DNA from: Ophiodon elongatus
Taxonomy: Eukaryota > Chordata > Actinopteri > Perciformes > Hexagrammidae
Assembly (NCBI GenBank): GCA_016806645.1
Contig: JACSYO010001795.1
Location: 313,501 to 377,500, forward strand
Length of the DNA: 64,000 nucleotides
Direction of reading: 5' to 3'
Shown here piece after piece: positions 1 through 13,842 of the stretch. The notes under the pieces are model-generated. The model was not told where the DNA came from. It worked only from the letters and a program-made list of their open reading frames with translations, and ran no database searches. How positions within the stretch are numbered: position 1 is the first letter of the stretch; the number at the start of each line of letters is the position of its first letter. The translations under genes and the position numbers were made by a program.

Positions 1-91
1 GAAAAGAGCCTCAGCTTTGCCTTCTTAAAGAGGCTTTTCTCTTTTTTAATCAAGAGATCTCTCCCTTAAATCTGCCGTTCACTTCCGAACA

Positions 92-92
<1 letters not shown>

Positions 93-168
<76 letters not shown>
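93..168. repeat. (AC)n microsatellite
   Basis: Uninterrupted CA dinucleotide run of about 38 repeats. It is long and pure, so it is probably polymorphic. Confidence 0.98.
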
Positions 169-170
<2 letters not shown>

Positions 171-1343
171 AGAATGCCTTTTGTTCATCTCCCCTCCCAC
201 GCAGACTGCACGGATTCACAATATGCAGCTTCTAAACCCGATGATCACTTTTGCTGCGTAAACACGCTCTCACGCTGCGACAGGGAGAGTGGGCCCTGAA
301 ACAACACATTTTAAATAAATCAACCCTCAAAGTTACATTTAACTATTCTTCATACGCTTTCTCACCAACGTCCTCTTTTACAGGAAGTCTTGATTTATTT
401 TGTTTTCTCACTCCAATTCTGCTAGTCCATAGAAATGATATACCTGATTGGTTATTGACCCCTGCTCAATATTTGGTGTCTAAAATTAACATTTGAGCGT
501 TATGTTAAAAGGTGCTTAATACCAGATTTGGAGCATTGCTGTTGCCTCTTAATGGGTCTCAATATGGCAACGGCTGAGCCTCAATGCACCGTTCGATGGC
601 TGAGCACCGTCCCATGAAATGATTGGGACCACGGGGCCACTGTGAATTAAATTGGAACTTAAACACAGTGGATCAAATGAGAAATAAGATGAAGTCAAAC
701 GGCGTGCAGGTGTTTGAGTTGAATCCACAGCAAACATGCACGGCGAAAAGTGGGCCCAGTCCCAACGTGCGCACAAAGACACATCGTGTGTTGCCATGGT
801 TACACAACCAAGACATAGTCGACATTACAGTACCTAATTAACTCATGTTACGCTTTCAACTGCTCTTTCTTTGTCCTTTGAAATACATGTAAGTAATGGT
901 TCAAATAAGCCAATGAATAATGGATTTGAATAGTATTTTCAAAGAACGTGTTTCTAATGCTAAGCAAAATAATATGTTCAGAAATTGTGGAGCCTGTCAG
1001 AGAGGTGTTAATTTAACTGTGGTATGCAAGACGTGCTGATCCTGCAAGTGTGAAATGAATCATGTAGTGACTTCTCTCATATATGTTAAAGGTCAAATTG
1101 GAATCAACGGATCGAATTTGTGTAAAAGCATGTAATATTCATCTCTTCATTTATTTACCATGTGGTAAAATCAGAACACGTTGCTGATTGGAAAGAGGTG
1201 GCTAATTACTGCCTCCCTGCACCAGTAAATCATTAAAACATGAAAATCATTAAACTCCGTGCTTTATTGATTGCCACTCACAGAGGTTATGATATAGAAG
1301 GTATGTTATATAAAGGGATAATAGTTATGAGGGAAAATATACA

Positions 1344-1348
<5 letters not shown>
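169..1348. other. Unique DNA, no gene seen
   Basis: AT-rich unique sequence. The open frames here are under 85 codons and show no recognisable domain. I see no repeat family or RNA gene. Confidence 0.6.

Positions 1349-1387
<39 letters not shown>
1349..1387. repeat. (TA)n microsatellite
   Basis: Alternating TA run ending in GTATATAC. It creates a short run of Ile-Tyr codons in a spurious frame. Confidence 0.95.
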
Positions 1388-1495
1388 CCGATATTTTCGA
1401 CTTTTTTATATGCTTTCACTACAGTTTGTTAGTTACATACATTCAGTTTCAACATGATATGTCCAATTAATGGGGCAACCTCCAGGTTTAATTCA

Positions 1496-1592
1496 CATTA
1501 AAGTGAAGCCAATGTGGAAGTGCCTTAAACCTACATTCTTTCTAATGGCCAGCAGGGGGACGATTGCTCTGGTTGCAAAAAGTAGTCCTGGT
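1496..1592 (-). repeat. Family A dispersed repeat, 3' fragment
   Basis: The reverse complement matches the end of the family A copies near 3.8 and 5.9 kb: a stretch rich in CCCCCTG, then TCAGTAGAGA-like sequence, then the motif ATTGGCTTCAC. On the plus strand it reads GTGAAGCCAATGTGGAAGTG. Only about the last 100 bases of the family are present, so this is a truncated copy. Confidence 0.7.
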
Positions 1593-3095
1593 TACACCAG
1601 GCAATACAGCTTTAAGAAGTCGACAGCAAGTACTACAGTATGCAATGGAAGAATATATTTACAGTGATGAACTGGACTCTGGTGATATTTATTTTATTTT
1701 AATATAAATTATGTCTAGCATCCCAACAGGAAACATAACCTATTACATGCACAGTTACTACGAGACGCCATGTAGCCTTACAGAGACATTACTTTTTTTT
1801 AAAGTTCAGATAAAATCATGCAACTAGAAATCTCTAGCTCAGACTCCAGCGGGTTCTAAGCTTCCTCAACTGTTATTGGAGCACCGAGCCAAAATGGGCG
1901 GGACTTAGGAAGGGGTCAATTGTATACAAAGTTTATTTTCATACCAAAGTCTAAACTGTATATTTTGACTGCATGCAAGCGATGAAACACATGACTCAGA
2001 GACAAAAAAGCATAAAGAGCAGTACCTTCATACGTATAGTCATTAACTACTTGCTGACTAATGAAGTAGGTGCATGCAAAAGTCAGCAGTACATCACTGT
2101 GTTTAAAACAAAACTTCAAAACAAATCTGGAAACTCTCAACAGGTGGAGGTATCTTTGATCCGTTAACAATTCCGTAATTGACACAAAAAACTTCTGTCT
2201 GCACCATGAATGCAATAATAATGGGAATGGGAATAAATAGCATTATCTGTCTTCCATCTGTCTTGTGCAGTCGAAACATTAGAACTAATAGGGTGTTGAT
2301 GATTTCCCAAAGTTTGCCAAAGGAGCATGTCTGAAGCGATGACAGGTGTTTTCATTATGTGGCATATTGCGTTTTCCTGTGTGTTAACTTTGGACCACTT
2401 CAACTGTTTGCTCATACAATATTATCCTTCTATTCAGAAAAAAAACAGATATTAGAAAACTGTGTCATCCACTTACGATATGGTGGATATGTTAACTTAA
2501 TTTAAAGATAATTAAAAAGAATATCAATACAAATACATGCAGTTTATGGTAAATAACATCATCCTCCAGAACATTTAATCTCTCAAACACTCTGCCTGTT
2601 TGTTATTTTCTCGGAATCACCTAACCACCGGGACTCTTTATCCTCTAAAGTGTCTGAAAAACAGTTCCCCAATTATAATCTCAAATCTGAAAGACAACAT
2701 TCAATAAATCAGATTTGCAAATAATTAGCCAGAAAGCCAAGTTTTTGTTCCTCCACCCACATTACTAAATTGTCATTATCACGGTGGTGAATGCTGTGGA
2801 CTGAATACTATTAACATTTGTTTTAATAAAAAGGTAACTGCCAGGAAAATCCTCATGTTTTTTAATCAAAACATTTTCTATCAATTAGTGTTTTTTGAAA
2901 CGGAACTTTTTAAGGGAAAGTCTAAAAGATGGATGTGTGAGTGCATGTCTAGAGAAGTTAACTTTTAGCCTCATGAATAACATGAATATGACACTGAATC
3001 CAAAGCAATTCTAATCCTGTTATGCGATTATTTAGTTTTGAATAATCTGATCAAACTGAAACTGCATTCAAGACACTTAAAAAAATTCTATAGGT
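1593..3095. other. Unique AT-rich DNA, no gene seen
   Basis: No coding sequence or repeat recognised. Open frames on both strands between 1916 and 2415 are below 100 codons and lack any family signature. Confidence 0.55.
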
Positions 3096-3235
3096 CTGGG
3101 GAAAGTCAAAGAGTTAAAGTTAAGATAACAAAATTTCATGGCGATCCATCCAATAGCTGTCAAGATATTTGAGTCAGGACCAGACAGACGGACCAATATA
3201 GCCATTCCTTGAGCTATGCTGCTAGCAAGTATTGC
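3096..3235 (+). repeat. Family B dispersed repeat, 3' fragment
   Basis: Contains ATGGCGATCCATCCAATAG, then AGATATTTGAGTC and GGACCAGACAGACGGACC, ending in a GCTAGCA block. The same order occurs at 8350-8440. I recognise this motif set as a dispersed repeat common in perch-like fishes (recalled, not searched). Confidence 0.65.
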
Positions 3236-3344
3236 ATCATTTTATGACAACTTTGTGGGTCATTTAACTAAAAGGGATTAAAAATGTCTTTAATATTTTT
3301 TTAATGTTTGAAAATTGAATACAAACAGACATTTTAACTTAGAA

Positions 3345-3882
3345 CATAGACTGTATATAAGAAGTGGATGTAGTCGTGGTGACGTCACCCATTGGTTTGT
3401 GGACTGCCATTTTGAAGCTTCTAGTTCGCCGTCGCCATCTTGGATTATGGCCGTTGCCATGTTGTTTTTTTCACAACCAATGAACAGAACTTACCCTATT
3501 TGGAATGCGGAGGAGTGACGTAGAGACACCGTATATGGTTCTGGTAGGGCAGTGACCTGCCAATCACAGTAAGAACGTCCCATGGCATACTCAACTTTAT
3601 GGTCTGTTTGACTCCAAATGGACCATCATTTACTAAATGAACATCATGCTGTATTGAAGAAGACTTGAAACTAGAGATTGAGACATAAACTCATGTTTAC
3701 AATGTTTACTGAGGGAATAAATCAAGAGAGAAGTAGAGTCATTTCCCCATAGACTTCTATACAATCTGACTTATTTTTGCAACCGGAGGAGTCGCCCCCT
3801 GATGATCAGTAGAGAGAATGCAAGTTTTAAGACACTTCAGAATTGGCTTCACTCGGCAGAACCGGAGGTTGCCACCTGGCTG
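3345..3882 (+). repeat. Family A dispersed repeat, near-full copy
   Basis: Starts at CATAGACTGTATATAAGAAG and ends near AACCGGAGGTTG. Related copies lie at 5435-5902, 34225-34636, 42655-43121 (reverse) and 27935-28070 (reverse, partial). The head carries a perfect CRE (TGACGTCA), a reversed YY1-like site (CGCCATCTTGG) and a reversed CCAAT box. The internal block around 3610-3750 is almost identical between copies here, at 34.5 kb and at 42.8 kb, while both ends are more diverged. No coding capacity is visible. I cannot assign it to a transposon class; a non-autonomous element is likely. Confidence 0.8.
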
Positions 3883-4320
3883 GAACCTGTAACTCTTCGT
3901 CACAAGTCTTTTGAGCCAACAAACCACTCGCCTGCCGTGGGGAGGCAAATACTGAACAGATGGTATTATATCGCAACAAAACCACAAAAAAATAACCACA
4001 AACAAAAAAAACATCACAGTCAGAATGAGAATGGTTGAAATCATTACAAAGTGTGAGTGAGTGTTCGGGCATCTGTGTGAATACTGCAATGTGTGTTCCA
4101 AAGTGACACCCTCGCACCCTCGTAGACTTAGTTTTATCCTGCCAGCCCAAGTCCTCACACGCCATCGTAGACAATGAAAAAAGGATCCATATGACTCATG
4201 GGTACACAAAGGCTCTATTTGTATTCTGTACATTCACTATGTTAATTTAACATACAAACATATGGTGTATACTGCCTCCAGATAAACACATATGGTGTCT
4301 TCCTCTTGCTCTTGTTGGTA
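3883..4320. other. No gene seen; spurious minus-strand frame
   Basis: A 158-codon minus-strand frame covers 3757-4233, but its C-terminal part is the antisense of the family A repeat and no domain is visible. I regard it as non-coding. Confidence 0.55.
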
Positions 4321-4324
4321 CATC

Positions 4325-4432
4325 ATATTATTTATTTTTTTACTTCATCTATCTATACTTATTGCCGTCTTTGTGCAGCTGCAACCACATAATTTCCCCC
4401 GCTGGGGATCAATAAAGGTTTATCTTTTTCAA
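4325..4432 (+). mobile_element. L2-type LINE or SINE 3' tail fragment
   Basis: Carries AATTTCCCCCGCTGGGGATC followed by AATAAAGGTTTATC, the short hairpin-plus-tail typical of fish L2-clade LINEs and the SINEs that share their 3' end (established knowledge, recalled). A related tail occurs in reverse at 46682-46735. No reverse transcriptase is attached. Confidence 0.6.
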
Positions 4433-5434
4433 ACATGAATATAAGTTGTGAACATCCCAGTTTACATACCAAACACCTGTTCAACTTTTCATTGTGTATG
4501 CTGTTATTGTGCGCACAGAGTTTTTCGGTTCCACTGACTTGAGTTTTATCTCTAAATGAAGTGGTTCAGATAATTCGGCTGACCTGTTGAAATGTCTCAA
4601 TTCGTTTACGGGATATAGCCTTGTTTCCAGAAAACTATCAAAGCTGTATTACAACTCAAGTTGTAATAAAGCTGAATGATAGTTTCATGAATAGATGATA
4701 GATGTTTAAAAAGGATAAATGTGTCTATACCACATGAATAATAATCTATGTTTAATGACTGTCGCATTTAAATCAATCCTCGCAATCCATACTTTATCAT
4801 TATCCTCTGTATAATGAAATCACTCCTCTTTACTGCAGATACTATTCGTTGTCTTGTTAATTAGCTTCTTTGACAGAGATTTTGGAAAAGCTTTTAGAGA
4901 CACAGTTAGTTGCTCCGGTGCTCCCCGGCTCTGAGACACAATCTGTTCCCCCGTCAACACGAAGCGACACGCTGTGATTTTACCAACTGGATCTGTCAGG
5001 CTACTAAATACTGTATAGAATATGTAAAAGCACAAATGATTCCATTTAATAGGCATTTCTTGGTTCTTGTTTAACAGTACACAAGAACACAATCTGGCAC
5101 CGCAGTGTGATCAGTAACTGAGACTGATGCCTTTAAGTGAATCATGGATGAGTACAGCAGTAGGCTAAGAAGCGATTGTTGTGAAGTTTGGTTGTAGGGG
5201 TAGCAGAGAAAACTAGTTGGCCCGATGGACGTCTCGTGGGTCTGATTCACTCACAGGAGTACGATGGATTGATTCCCACTACTTTCATCTCCCTATCAGC
5301 CCACAGGGTTTAACTATTGTATTATCAGATTAGAAGAACATTAAAAAGGAAACATTCATACAATTAAAGCACATAGAGGACTTTTAAGTCTTTAGTAAAT
5401 ACACCAGTTACTATATCATGAAGTTAGTCTTACC
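4433..5434. other. Unique DNA, no gene seen
   Basis: AT-rich single-copy sequence with no recognised repeat. A 90-codon minus-strand frame at 4820-5092 has no recognisable similarity. Confidence 0.5.
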
Positions 5435-5902
5435 CATAGACTGTATATAAGAAGTGGACGTAGTCGTCGTGACGTCACCCGTTGGTTTGTGGACTGCTGT
5501 TTTGAAGCCTCGATTTTTGCAATTTAGCCGTCGCCATCTTGGATTACGGCCATCGCCATGTTGGTTTTTTGCAAGTGACTATATTTGGAATGTGGAGGAG
5601 TGACGTAGCGACGGCGTATACGACTCTGGTAGTGGCAGAGACCCAACAATCCCAGTAAGCCCACCCTAAAGCATACTCCACTTTATGGTCTATATGACTG
5701 GACCATAATTTACTAAATGAACATCATGCTGTATTGAAGATGACCTAAAACTAGCGATTGAGACCATAAACTCATGTTTACTGTAATAAATCAAATGAGA
5801 AGTAGAGTCATATCTCATAGACATCCATACAAGCAGACTTGCCCCCTGCTGGTCAGTAGAGATAATGCACATTTTAAAACACTTCTGCATTGGCTTCACC
5901 TT
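5435..5902 (+). repeat. Family A dispersed repeat, near-full copy
   Basis: Begins at CATAGACTGTATATAAGAAG, like the copy at 3345, and ends at GCATTGGCTTCACC. It keeps the CRE (TGACGTCA) and the CGCCATCTTGG site. Several small deletions separate it from the 3.3 kb copy, and its internal block is more diverged than those at 34.5 and 42.8 kb, suggesting an older insertion. Confidence 0.8.
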
Positions 5903-6815
5903 ACTATGAAAGGTAATTGAATAAACAATGAGGATACAAGCACAGTTAATAAATTCAAACACTCTTCACGAGAAAATCCTTGTGACTGTTGATGAAATGG
6001 TGCCTGACATACAGTATGGGCTTTAAATAACTGCCAGTTTGACTTTAAGTTTATTTATAGGCGGTGGCCTTCATTGGGATTAGATGCAGGAGTCCGCCCT
6101 TCGTGTCCTGTGCGAAACGAAAAGTCAACATTGAGTTATAATATATATGTAACATAGGTTAACTTGCATACGAGACTTAAGTCACGGAAAACTGCAACTC
6201 TTATACTTAGGTATGAGGACAATGATTTTCTGCCACGAGTACGGGTGCTAATTTAGGAAACCTTCTTTGTATCATATTAGAAGGTACGAACGAACAGCCT
6301 ATGTGGTGAATTGGGTTGAAGGACTTGTTGCAATAATGTCAATGACAACGTTCAAACTTTATTTGAACATTTTTTTAACATTTTGTTGATTTAACTTTTA
6401 GCCATTTGGTACTCATTTATGTGTCATTGGTGTCTCCATCTGTGTTAATATCCAATGCCAAATAATCATGAACGTTGATAAAAGAATAGATGCACATCAA
6501 AACTGGCTTACTACTATGTTGTTGCTATTGTAACCTCACACTTTTTTAAAGCTGCATACAAATTAATATTCGTATATTATAAATGTGTCGAAATGACATG
6601 TAATGTGAAAGGTTTTGTTTGTAGTGAAGAACTTCTCACTCGACTCTTCTTTCCACTCATTTGTACAAAGCGTTTTAGTGTCTGTTTAGCTCATTGGTTT
6701 GGTTTTTCTGGTGTGCAACTGGATTGTTTTGTTTCACTATTACCGCTCTTATAAACATAATTAATACTAAAAGCAATCCAATTATAAGCACATACACTGT
6801 GTCTCTGTGTGTGTG
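5903..6815. other. Unique DNA with one small repeat scrap
   Basis: No gene seen. Around 6096-6140 the string GAAACGAAAAGTCAACATTG resembles 27700-27740 (CAAAACTAAAAGTAAACATTG), so a small dispersed repeat fragment is likely at both places. Confidence 0.5.
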
Positions 6816-6819
6816 TGTC

Positions 6820-6935
6820 CTGAGCATTTCTCTTGAACACTACATCTGATCTACTTCAAAGTTGGTGGGTGTATTGCTGGAGACCCAAGAGCGTGCAGTG
6901 TCGAAGTTAGTAAAACTAACACACACGGGATATGT
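6820..6935 (+). repeat. Dispersed repeat fragment, unnamed
   Basis: Contains CAAAGTTGGTGGGTGTATTG followed by a GGAGACCCAAGAG block and GTGCAGTGTCGAAG. I recall this order from other fish sequences, but there is no second copy in this window. Confidence 0.35.
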
Positions 6936-8025
6936 TCAATATTAATAAACTTTGACTTAACAAGTGAACAGCTGTTGCTTTGTGCAACAGCAGTATTTAT
7001 TTATTGTATTTATTTTGACCCATGAAACTTTGCACTTACTTAGTCTGGTGTCTACAAACTATTTTTTTAAATAAGAAGAAAAATCCCAACTCACATCTAG
7101 GTCACACACTGTTTAAAATCACAGCCAGTATCAGTACAGATGCTTCCAGGAAAAGGCTATCCGTCATTTGGTCTGTGGTCCCATTTGTTTAGGGCCATTA
7201 TGCCATGGTTTTGTGATTTACTTCACAATGATATATTGATCTCTAAAACCCTTCAAAGCACATGAATTAATTAAGCCTTTATGTGGAAAAAGTCCTTTCA
7301 TGTCAACAAGGTCACATCTGAATTGAGTTTTGAATTGCAAAGTCTGTGACTCATCGAGTTTTGGGAGTTACCAGGTTTCATGTGATGACAGCGTCCCGCT
7401 AGAGATGTAGCCTTTCAGTGTTTATATGCACCAACATGAGGCTGATGACTTGTGACACCACAGCTTAAGTCTTCATCATTGGCTCTAATGAAGCCGTCCA
7501 TTCAACATCAGGCCCTTGGCCTCATGTTGACGGGGTAAATACTGAGCACATTAACCAAAACTGTTGGGTTTTTTCTCAGGGCTTCATGAGAAACAAAGAG
7601 ATCAAAGAGAAATAAATTGTGTTGGGATGCCTCTGTCAGAGTTGCGTCAGAGTTACATCAGCAACCACCTGTCTGAGTTCATTGATTCAAATGCAATACC
7701 TGCAATAGTTCAATTGCAATGTTCTCGATTACTTGAATCCACCATTTTATGTCTACTACTATGAGTCATAGTAATCGCTGCTTGTTGATCAGCCGAGGAA
7801 GCAGTTATCAGTTACCTGTATGCGCAAGCATTTGCTTTAGTGCAAGTCACACTGGTCTTAGTAACAGGGGTCACTCTTAGGTCAAAGTGTGGGGAAGGAT
7901 TCCCTTTTCCCTCAGGGTGGCTTTATTCTCTCGGGACCGTAACGAAGTGACTGACTTGCTGACAGGACTACAGCAGCAACCCTTCATAAATATTGAACGA
8001 ATACTTATGTGTCATGCTAGTAGCA
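6936..8025. other. Unique DNA, no gene seen
   Basis: No repeat or gene recognised. Open frames are under 70 codons. Confidence 0.5.
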
Positions 8026-8029
8026 GAGC

Positions 8030-8450
8030 TCCAGTGATGGTAATGTCAGTCGATCCACCACTTTGATCCAGACCAAAAATAATTAATTGAATGGAATTTT
8101 GGTCCCAGGAGGATGAATCCTAATGACGTTGATACAATTGAATACAATTTGACTTTTTGGCTCGATTACTGTGCTGGAGTAAAGGTCAATGCATCATCAA
8201 TGTGTTGAGGATGAATCCTCTTGAAACCATGAATGTCTGTATCAAAACATGTGGCAGATATTTCACTAAATCAGTGAAGATTTTAATCAGATGGTGATAG
8301 ATTCAGGGGTCCACCAAAATGATCGACATTCTTCTTCTGGGGACCATGCATGTCTGTACAAAGAAATTATGGCAATCCATCCAATAGTCATTGAGATATT
8401 TGAGTGTGGACCAAAGTGGTGAAGCGACCGGCAGACAGACAAGTAGCGTT
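8030..8450 (+). repeat. Family B dispersed repeat, long copy
   Basis: Runs from a GATCCACCACTTTGATCCAG block through AGGATGAATCC repeats to ATGGCAATCCATCCAATAG and GGACCAAAGTGGTGAAGCGA. The 3' part matches 3096-3235. A sister stretch of the family lies at 20715-20925. No open frame is retained, and it is probably a non-autonomous element. Confidence 0.65.
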
Positions 8451-10260
<1,810 letters not shown>

Positions 10261-10261
10261 C

Positions 10262-10450
10262 TTCACAGAAGATAAAATGAGGCAATGGTACTGGAGACCA
10301 ATGTTGTAGTCTAGCACATCTAAACCGAGACCAAGTCATAAACCAAGAGCAGAGTGTATCGAGACACGAAGACTGAGTGGTTGAGACAAAGTCAAGACCA
10401 AGTCCATATCAAGGCAAGACCAAGACCAGACCAGTGCAAGTCTGGCACCG
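10262..10450 (-). repeat. Degenerate GACCAAG-rich dispersed repeat
   Basis: Several imperfect reiterations of GACCAAG and CAAGACC (10380-10440), preceded by GGAGACCAATGTTGTAGTCTAG. This combination is familiar from fish genomes, usually next to a 'tagtactacaac'-type head. The orientation is a guess. Confidence 0.4.
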
Positions 10451-10611
10451 CATGGCACACTTGTAGCAAAATATGGAGCATGCAAACCAGAGGAACTCCT
10501 CAAATTAATCTGAAGGATCCACATTCCTAAAAATAATAAACACCCACAGAACAGCACTTGTCACCTGCCATAATCAAGACATTGATCACCAATATTGCAG
10601 ATGAGGAAGGA

Positions 10612-10935
10612 AACTATAGCACTGACTCCTCAAATCAACAGGGGGGCCTGGGTTCAAACCCACTGACCGGTCCTTCTGTGTGGAGTTTGCATGTTCTCCC
10701 TGTGTCAGCGTGGGATTTCTCCGGGTTCTCCGGCTTCCTCCCACAGTCCAAAGACGTACCGGGTTAGGTTAATTGATGACTCTAAATGTGAGCGTGAATG
10801 GTTGTCTGTCTTTATGTGTCAGTCCTGTGAGATCCTGGCAACCTGTCATGAGTGTACAGCCTTCACGCAATGTCAGCTGGGATCGGCTCGACCCCGGAGG
10901 GGGTAAGCAGTTTCAGATAATGGATGGACTCTACG
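10612..10935 (+). mobile_element. tRNA-derived SINE, V-SINE type
   Basis: A tRNA-like head with a polymerase III B box, GGTTCAAACCC, at 10651 is followed by the strongly conserved core beginning TGTGTGGAGTTTGCATG near 10677 and TTCCTCCCACAGTCCAAAG near 10733, and by the 3' stretch GTGAATGGTTGTCTGTC. The 3' end reads GGATCGGCTCGACCCC and then GGATAATGGATGGA-like sequence. Order and motifs match the vertebrate V-SINE plan (tRNA head, conserved centre, LINE-derived tail; recalled knowledge). The head is partly degraded at its 5' edge. It would have been mobilised in trans by an L2-like LINE. Confidence 0.75.
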
Positions 10936-11683
10936 GATGAATAGACGGTTTATGGGCCGGGTACGGAGCACAATGATAATTTATGCAGAAACATGACTAA
11001 ATTGAGCAAAAACCAGAGGACTTTGTTAGATCTGGCCAGACCCTTTATGTACTTAAATCTCTAAAATGTTAAGCCATAACAGTGGAATAGCCAGATAAGA
11101 TGTTAGTATGTTGTTCCCTCTTTAAATTAATGGCTTTTCCTGACTGCAGGTAAACTAGTAAATGAGGTCACTGTGGTTTTGTTTGGCTTGAACAGTCCAG
11201 GCCAGGATGTGGTGATCCTGATGGCGCAAGGAAACAGGGTAGAACATGGGAAAACAAGTTGAAGTACTACATATAATATATATAATATATCATAGTAATA
11301 CATTTTCATCATAAATATTATATAATGTGGGTAAATGTACTGTGACTGCTGAGGTTTGTCGATTGCCATAAATTTAGTCCCGCTCGTAACATTGACGTCT
11401 TTGAAGTCATCACTTCCCGGCCTATAGTGCAGGAACAGAAAATAGGCCACGCGGCATTGCCTGTCCTGGCAGACATTAAGACACCGATAAATAAATCAGG
11501 ATGGAGATCCGGCACTCCGCACACTTGGCCTTACGCTCTGCGACGGTGGCCGGTTTTCAGAGCCCGGGACGCTAAATCCAACCTGACGAGAGCCGCATCA
11601 AACTTTTACAGCCTTGTAAGCGATCCGCTGCTGCACTGGGGAGCAGTTTTGTTGGGCGGATTAAAATTGCATGGTTCATAGTG

Positions 11684-11685
<2 letters not shown>
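10936..11685. other. Unique DNA, no gene seen
   Basis: Short AT-rich stretch at 11270-11330. A 107-codon minus-strand frame (11127-11450) shows no recognisable domain. Confidence 0.5.

Positions 11686-11777
<92 letters not shown>
11686..11777. repeat. (AC)n microsatellite, 46 repeats
   Basis: Uninterrupted CA run. Confidence 0.98.
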
Positions 11778-11781
<4 letters not shown>

Positions 11782-11814
11782 CCTTATGTTTCAGGCAACA
11801 ACAAAAAAATGCAA

Positions 11815-12115
11815 AGAGAGAAAACGTCTCCCTCTGGTCATGAACTCAATTTAATGAATGTGTTTCCTTCACAGAGAGAATTCCTTGTGAGTTTTCCCAA
11901 AAAGTCCTCTTGGGAGGGAGCAGCAGCCATAATTAACCAGCATTAGATCACCGGTGTGCAGTCAAAAAGTGGGACATCTACCGCGGCTGCATCTGCGTTT
12001 GGCTCGCTGGTTAATTAATCTGGATTATCAATCTCTCCCGACGGGAACCTTTGAGAAAATTACATTTTCTATTCCTGCTGTCTGGAAATCGACCTGCACA
12101 AATTAACCATTCTAC
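11815..12115. promoter_or_regulatory. Candidate conserved non-coding element
   Basis: Unique, non-repetitive and of balanced composition, with clustered homeodomain-type cores: CATAATTAACC near 11928, GGTTAATTAATCTGGATTA near 12010 and AAATTAACC near 12099. No coding frame is present. The call rests on composition and motif clustering only. Confidence 0.25.
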
Positions 12116-12521
12116 CATATGTATTTCAAGTCATTAGTGAAGGAAATTTCCGACATGAGAAACATGATTTTAGCCATGTAGAATTTCATATACAGTATAG
12201 CAGTCAGACACTAACAGCCAATTTAAGTTTATACTTTTCTTTTATCTCAGCAAATAACAAAAAGCCTGCATGTATGCATGGAGAGTATGCTCATCTAAAT
12301 TCATGAAAACAGAAATATTGGTGAGAAGGCTGCATGCTGGTGGATCATCTATACCACGTATTAGCTGAATTCCAGGAACACATTTTGCATGGCTAGAAAC
12401 TGTGTGCATATAAATAGCTGACATGAAAGCATGCTTGGAGAGTTACAATGAAACACATTGGAAGAATCAGACTTTGGCATGCAAAGGAATCTGCAGCTGA
12501 TATGAAACCATATACTATGTG

Positions 12522-12522
<1 letters not shown>

Positions 12523-12591
<69 letters not shown>
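12523..12591. repeat. (CA)n microsatellite
   Basis: Uninterrupted CA run of about 34 repeats. Confidence 0.98.
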
Positions 12592-12593
<2 letters not shown>

Positions 12594-13121
12594 CTGATAT
12601 CAAGGATGTAATTGTGTCTTCTAAAAGCAAAGAGAGATTACTCATGGAAAACACATCTCCCTCCTAAGGCAGGGATTGTGGTTTCAAGTCTGATCTGGAG
12701 TGGTTGATCCGGTGGTGATATAGTGGAAATGTTCTGGGACTCTATAAACCCAGCCTCTCTAAGAAAGAAGTGTTTTTTTTCCGAAAGCCTTCAAGCCTCT
12801 AAATTTTACGTAGTTATGACACATTTGATTCAGAACCATTGAGTTTGTTTACATGCACGGTAGTTTTTTGGTTTTGAGTCTTATCCTGATTTTGGTCTAA
12901 CTAGTGCATTGGCCGTTTGGGGTGTGGCCGATTGTTGGGCTCCCGGTGTTGCAGCGTTGGCGTGGGGGGGGCGTGCCCGTTTGAACCGCATGGCCGTTCG
13001 GAATGCGTGCCCGTTTGGAGCGGCTGTCTGCTCAGCCTCCTGGAAGTCCTGCTTGCAGTGTTCTAGAGGACTCCTCATTGCTCCCTGACTCCAGGGAAGT
13101 AAAATAGGATAAATGGAAACA
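12592..13121. other. Unique DNA with a GC-richer patch
   Basis: No gene seen. At 12900-13030 the sequence becomes GC-rich and repeats GTGCCCGTTTG-like motifs (12973, 13006), with relatives such as TGGCCGTTTGG and TGGCCGTTCGG. Confidence 0.45.
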
Positions 13122-13653
13122 CACTGGGTGCATCCCAAGTCTCTTAACTGCATCCCCGTTTCCCTCACTTGCGTCTTTTCCTTGTGTCTTAGTCCCTCCC
13201 ACCAGGGATGCATGGAGAGACGCAAGGAAACCATGCGAGGAGAGAGGAAACGAGGAAACATGTTTTAAGAGAAATGAGACGTCGGCTGCGGTGGAATATT
13301 TCCTTTTTGCTCAGGAAGGTTCTAACTGAGTGAAATGACCTGAAGTATTTAAGTGGCCGCCATGATAAGAGCTGTTCCAGTTCTCTAAATGCTTAGGAAA
13401 GGAGCTTCAATACTTCCTTACTTAGCTCCTTTAGCATAGGAAACACTGGACCTTCCTTCACGAAAGGAAAGGAGATCATTCTGACCCACAATTCCTTGCG
13501 GTGGCAACATTTAAAGTGACGCACCATTCGGCCGTTCACGAGAACAAACGATCATGAAGACAAACAGATCATGTAAATAACCGTTGTCATAACTCTGAAA
13601 TGAACTTTCAATAATCTGTTAAACCTGCTGGAAAACTACGAGCGTTACATTGA

Positions 13654-13842
13654 TGTAAAGTGATCAAAGTGCTGTAAAGTGATCAAAGTGCTGTAAACTG
13701 ATCAAAGTGCTGTAAACTGATCAAACTGCTGTAAACTGATCAAACTGCTGTAAACTGATCAAAGTGCTGTAAACTGATCAAAGTGCTGTAAACTGATCAA
13801 ACTGCTGTAAAGTGATCAAACTGCTGTAAAGTGGTCACAGTG
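13654..13842. repeat. 19-bp minisatellite, about 10 copies
   Basis: Unit CTGTAAACTGATCAAAGTG with alternating variants at two positions (AAAC/AAAG and AGTG/ACTG). It lies inside the 2.5 kb element. Confidence 0.95.

Noticed and set aside
13654..13842. CRISPR-like array of regular repeats
   Set aside because: The 19-bp units are directly tandem with no unique spacers; it is a minisatellite in a vertebrate genome.
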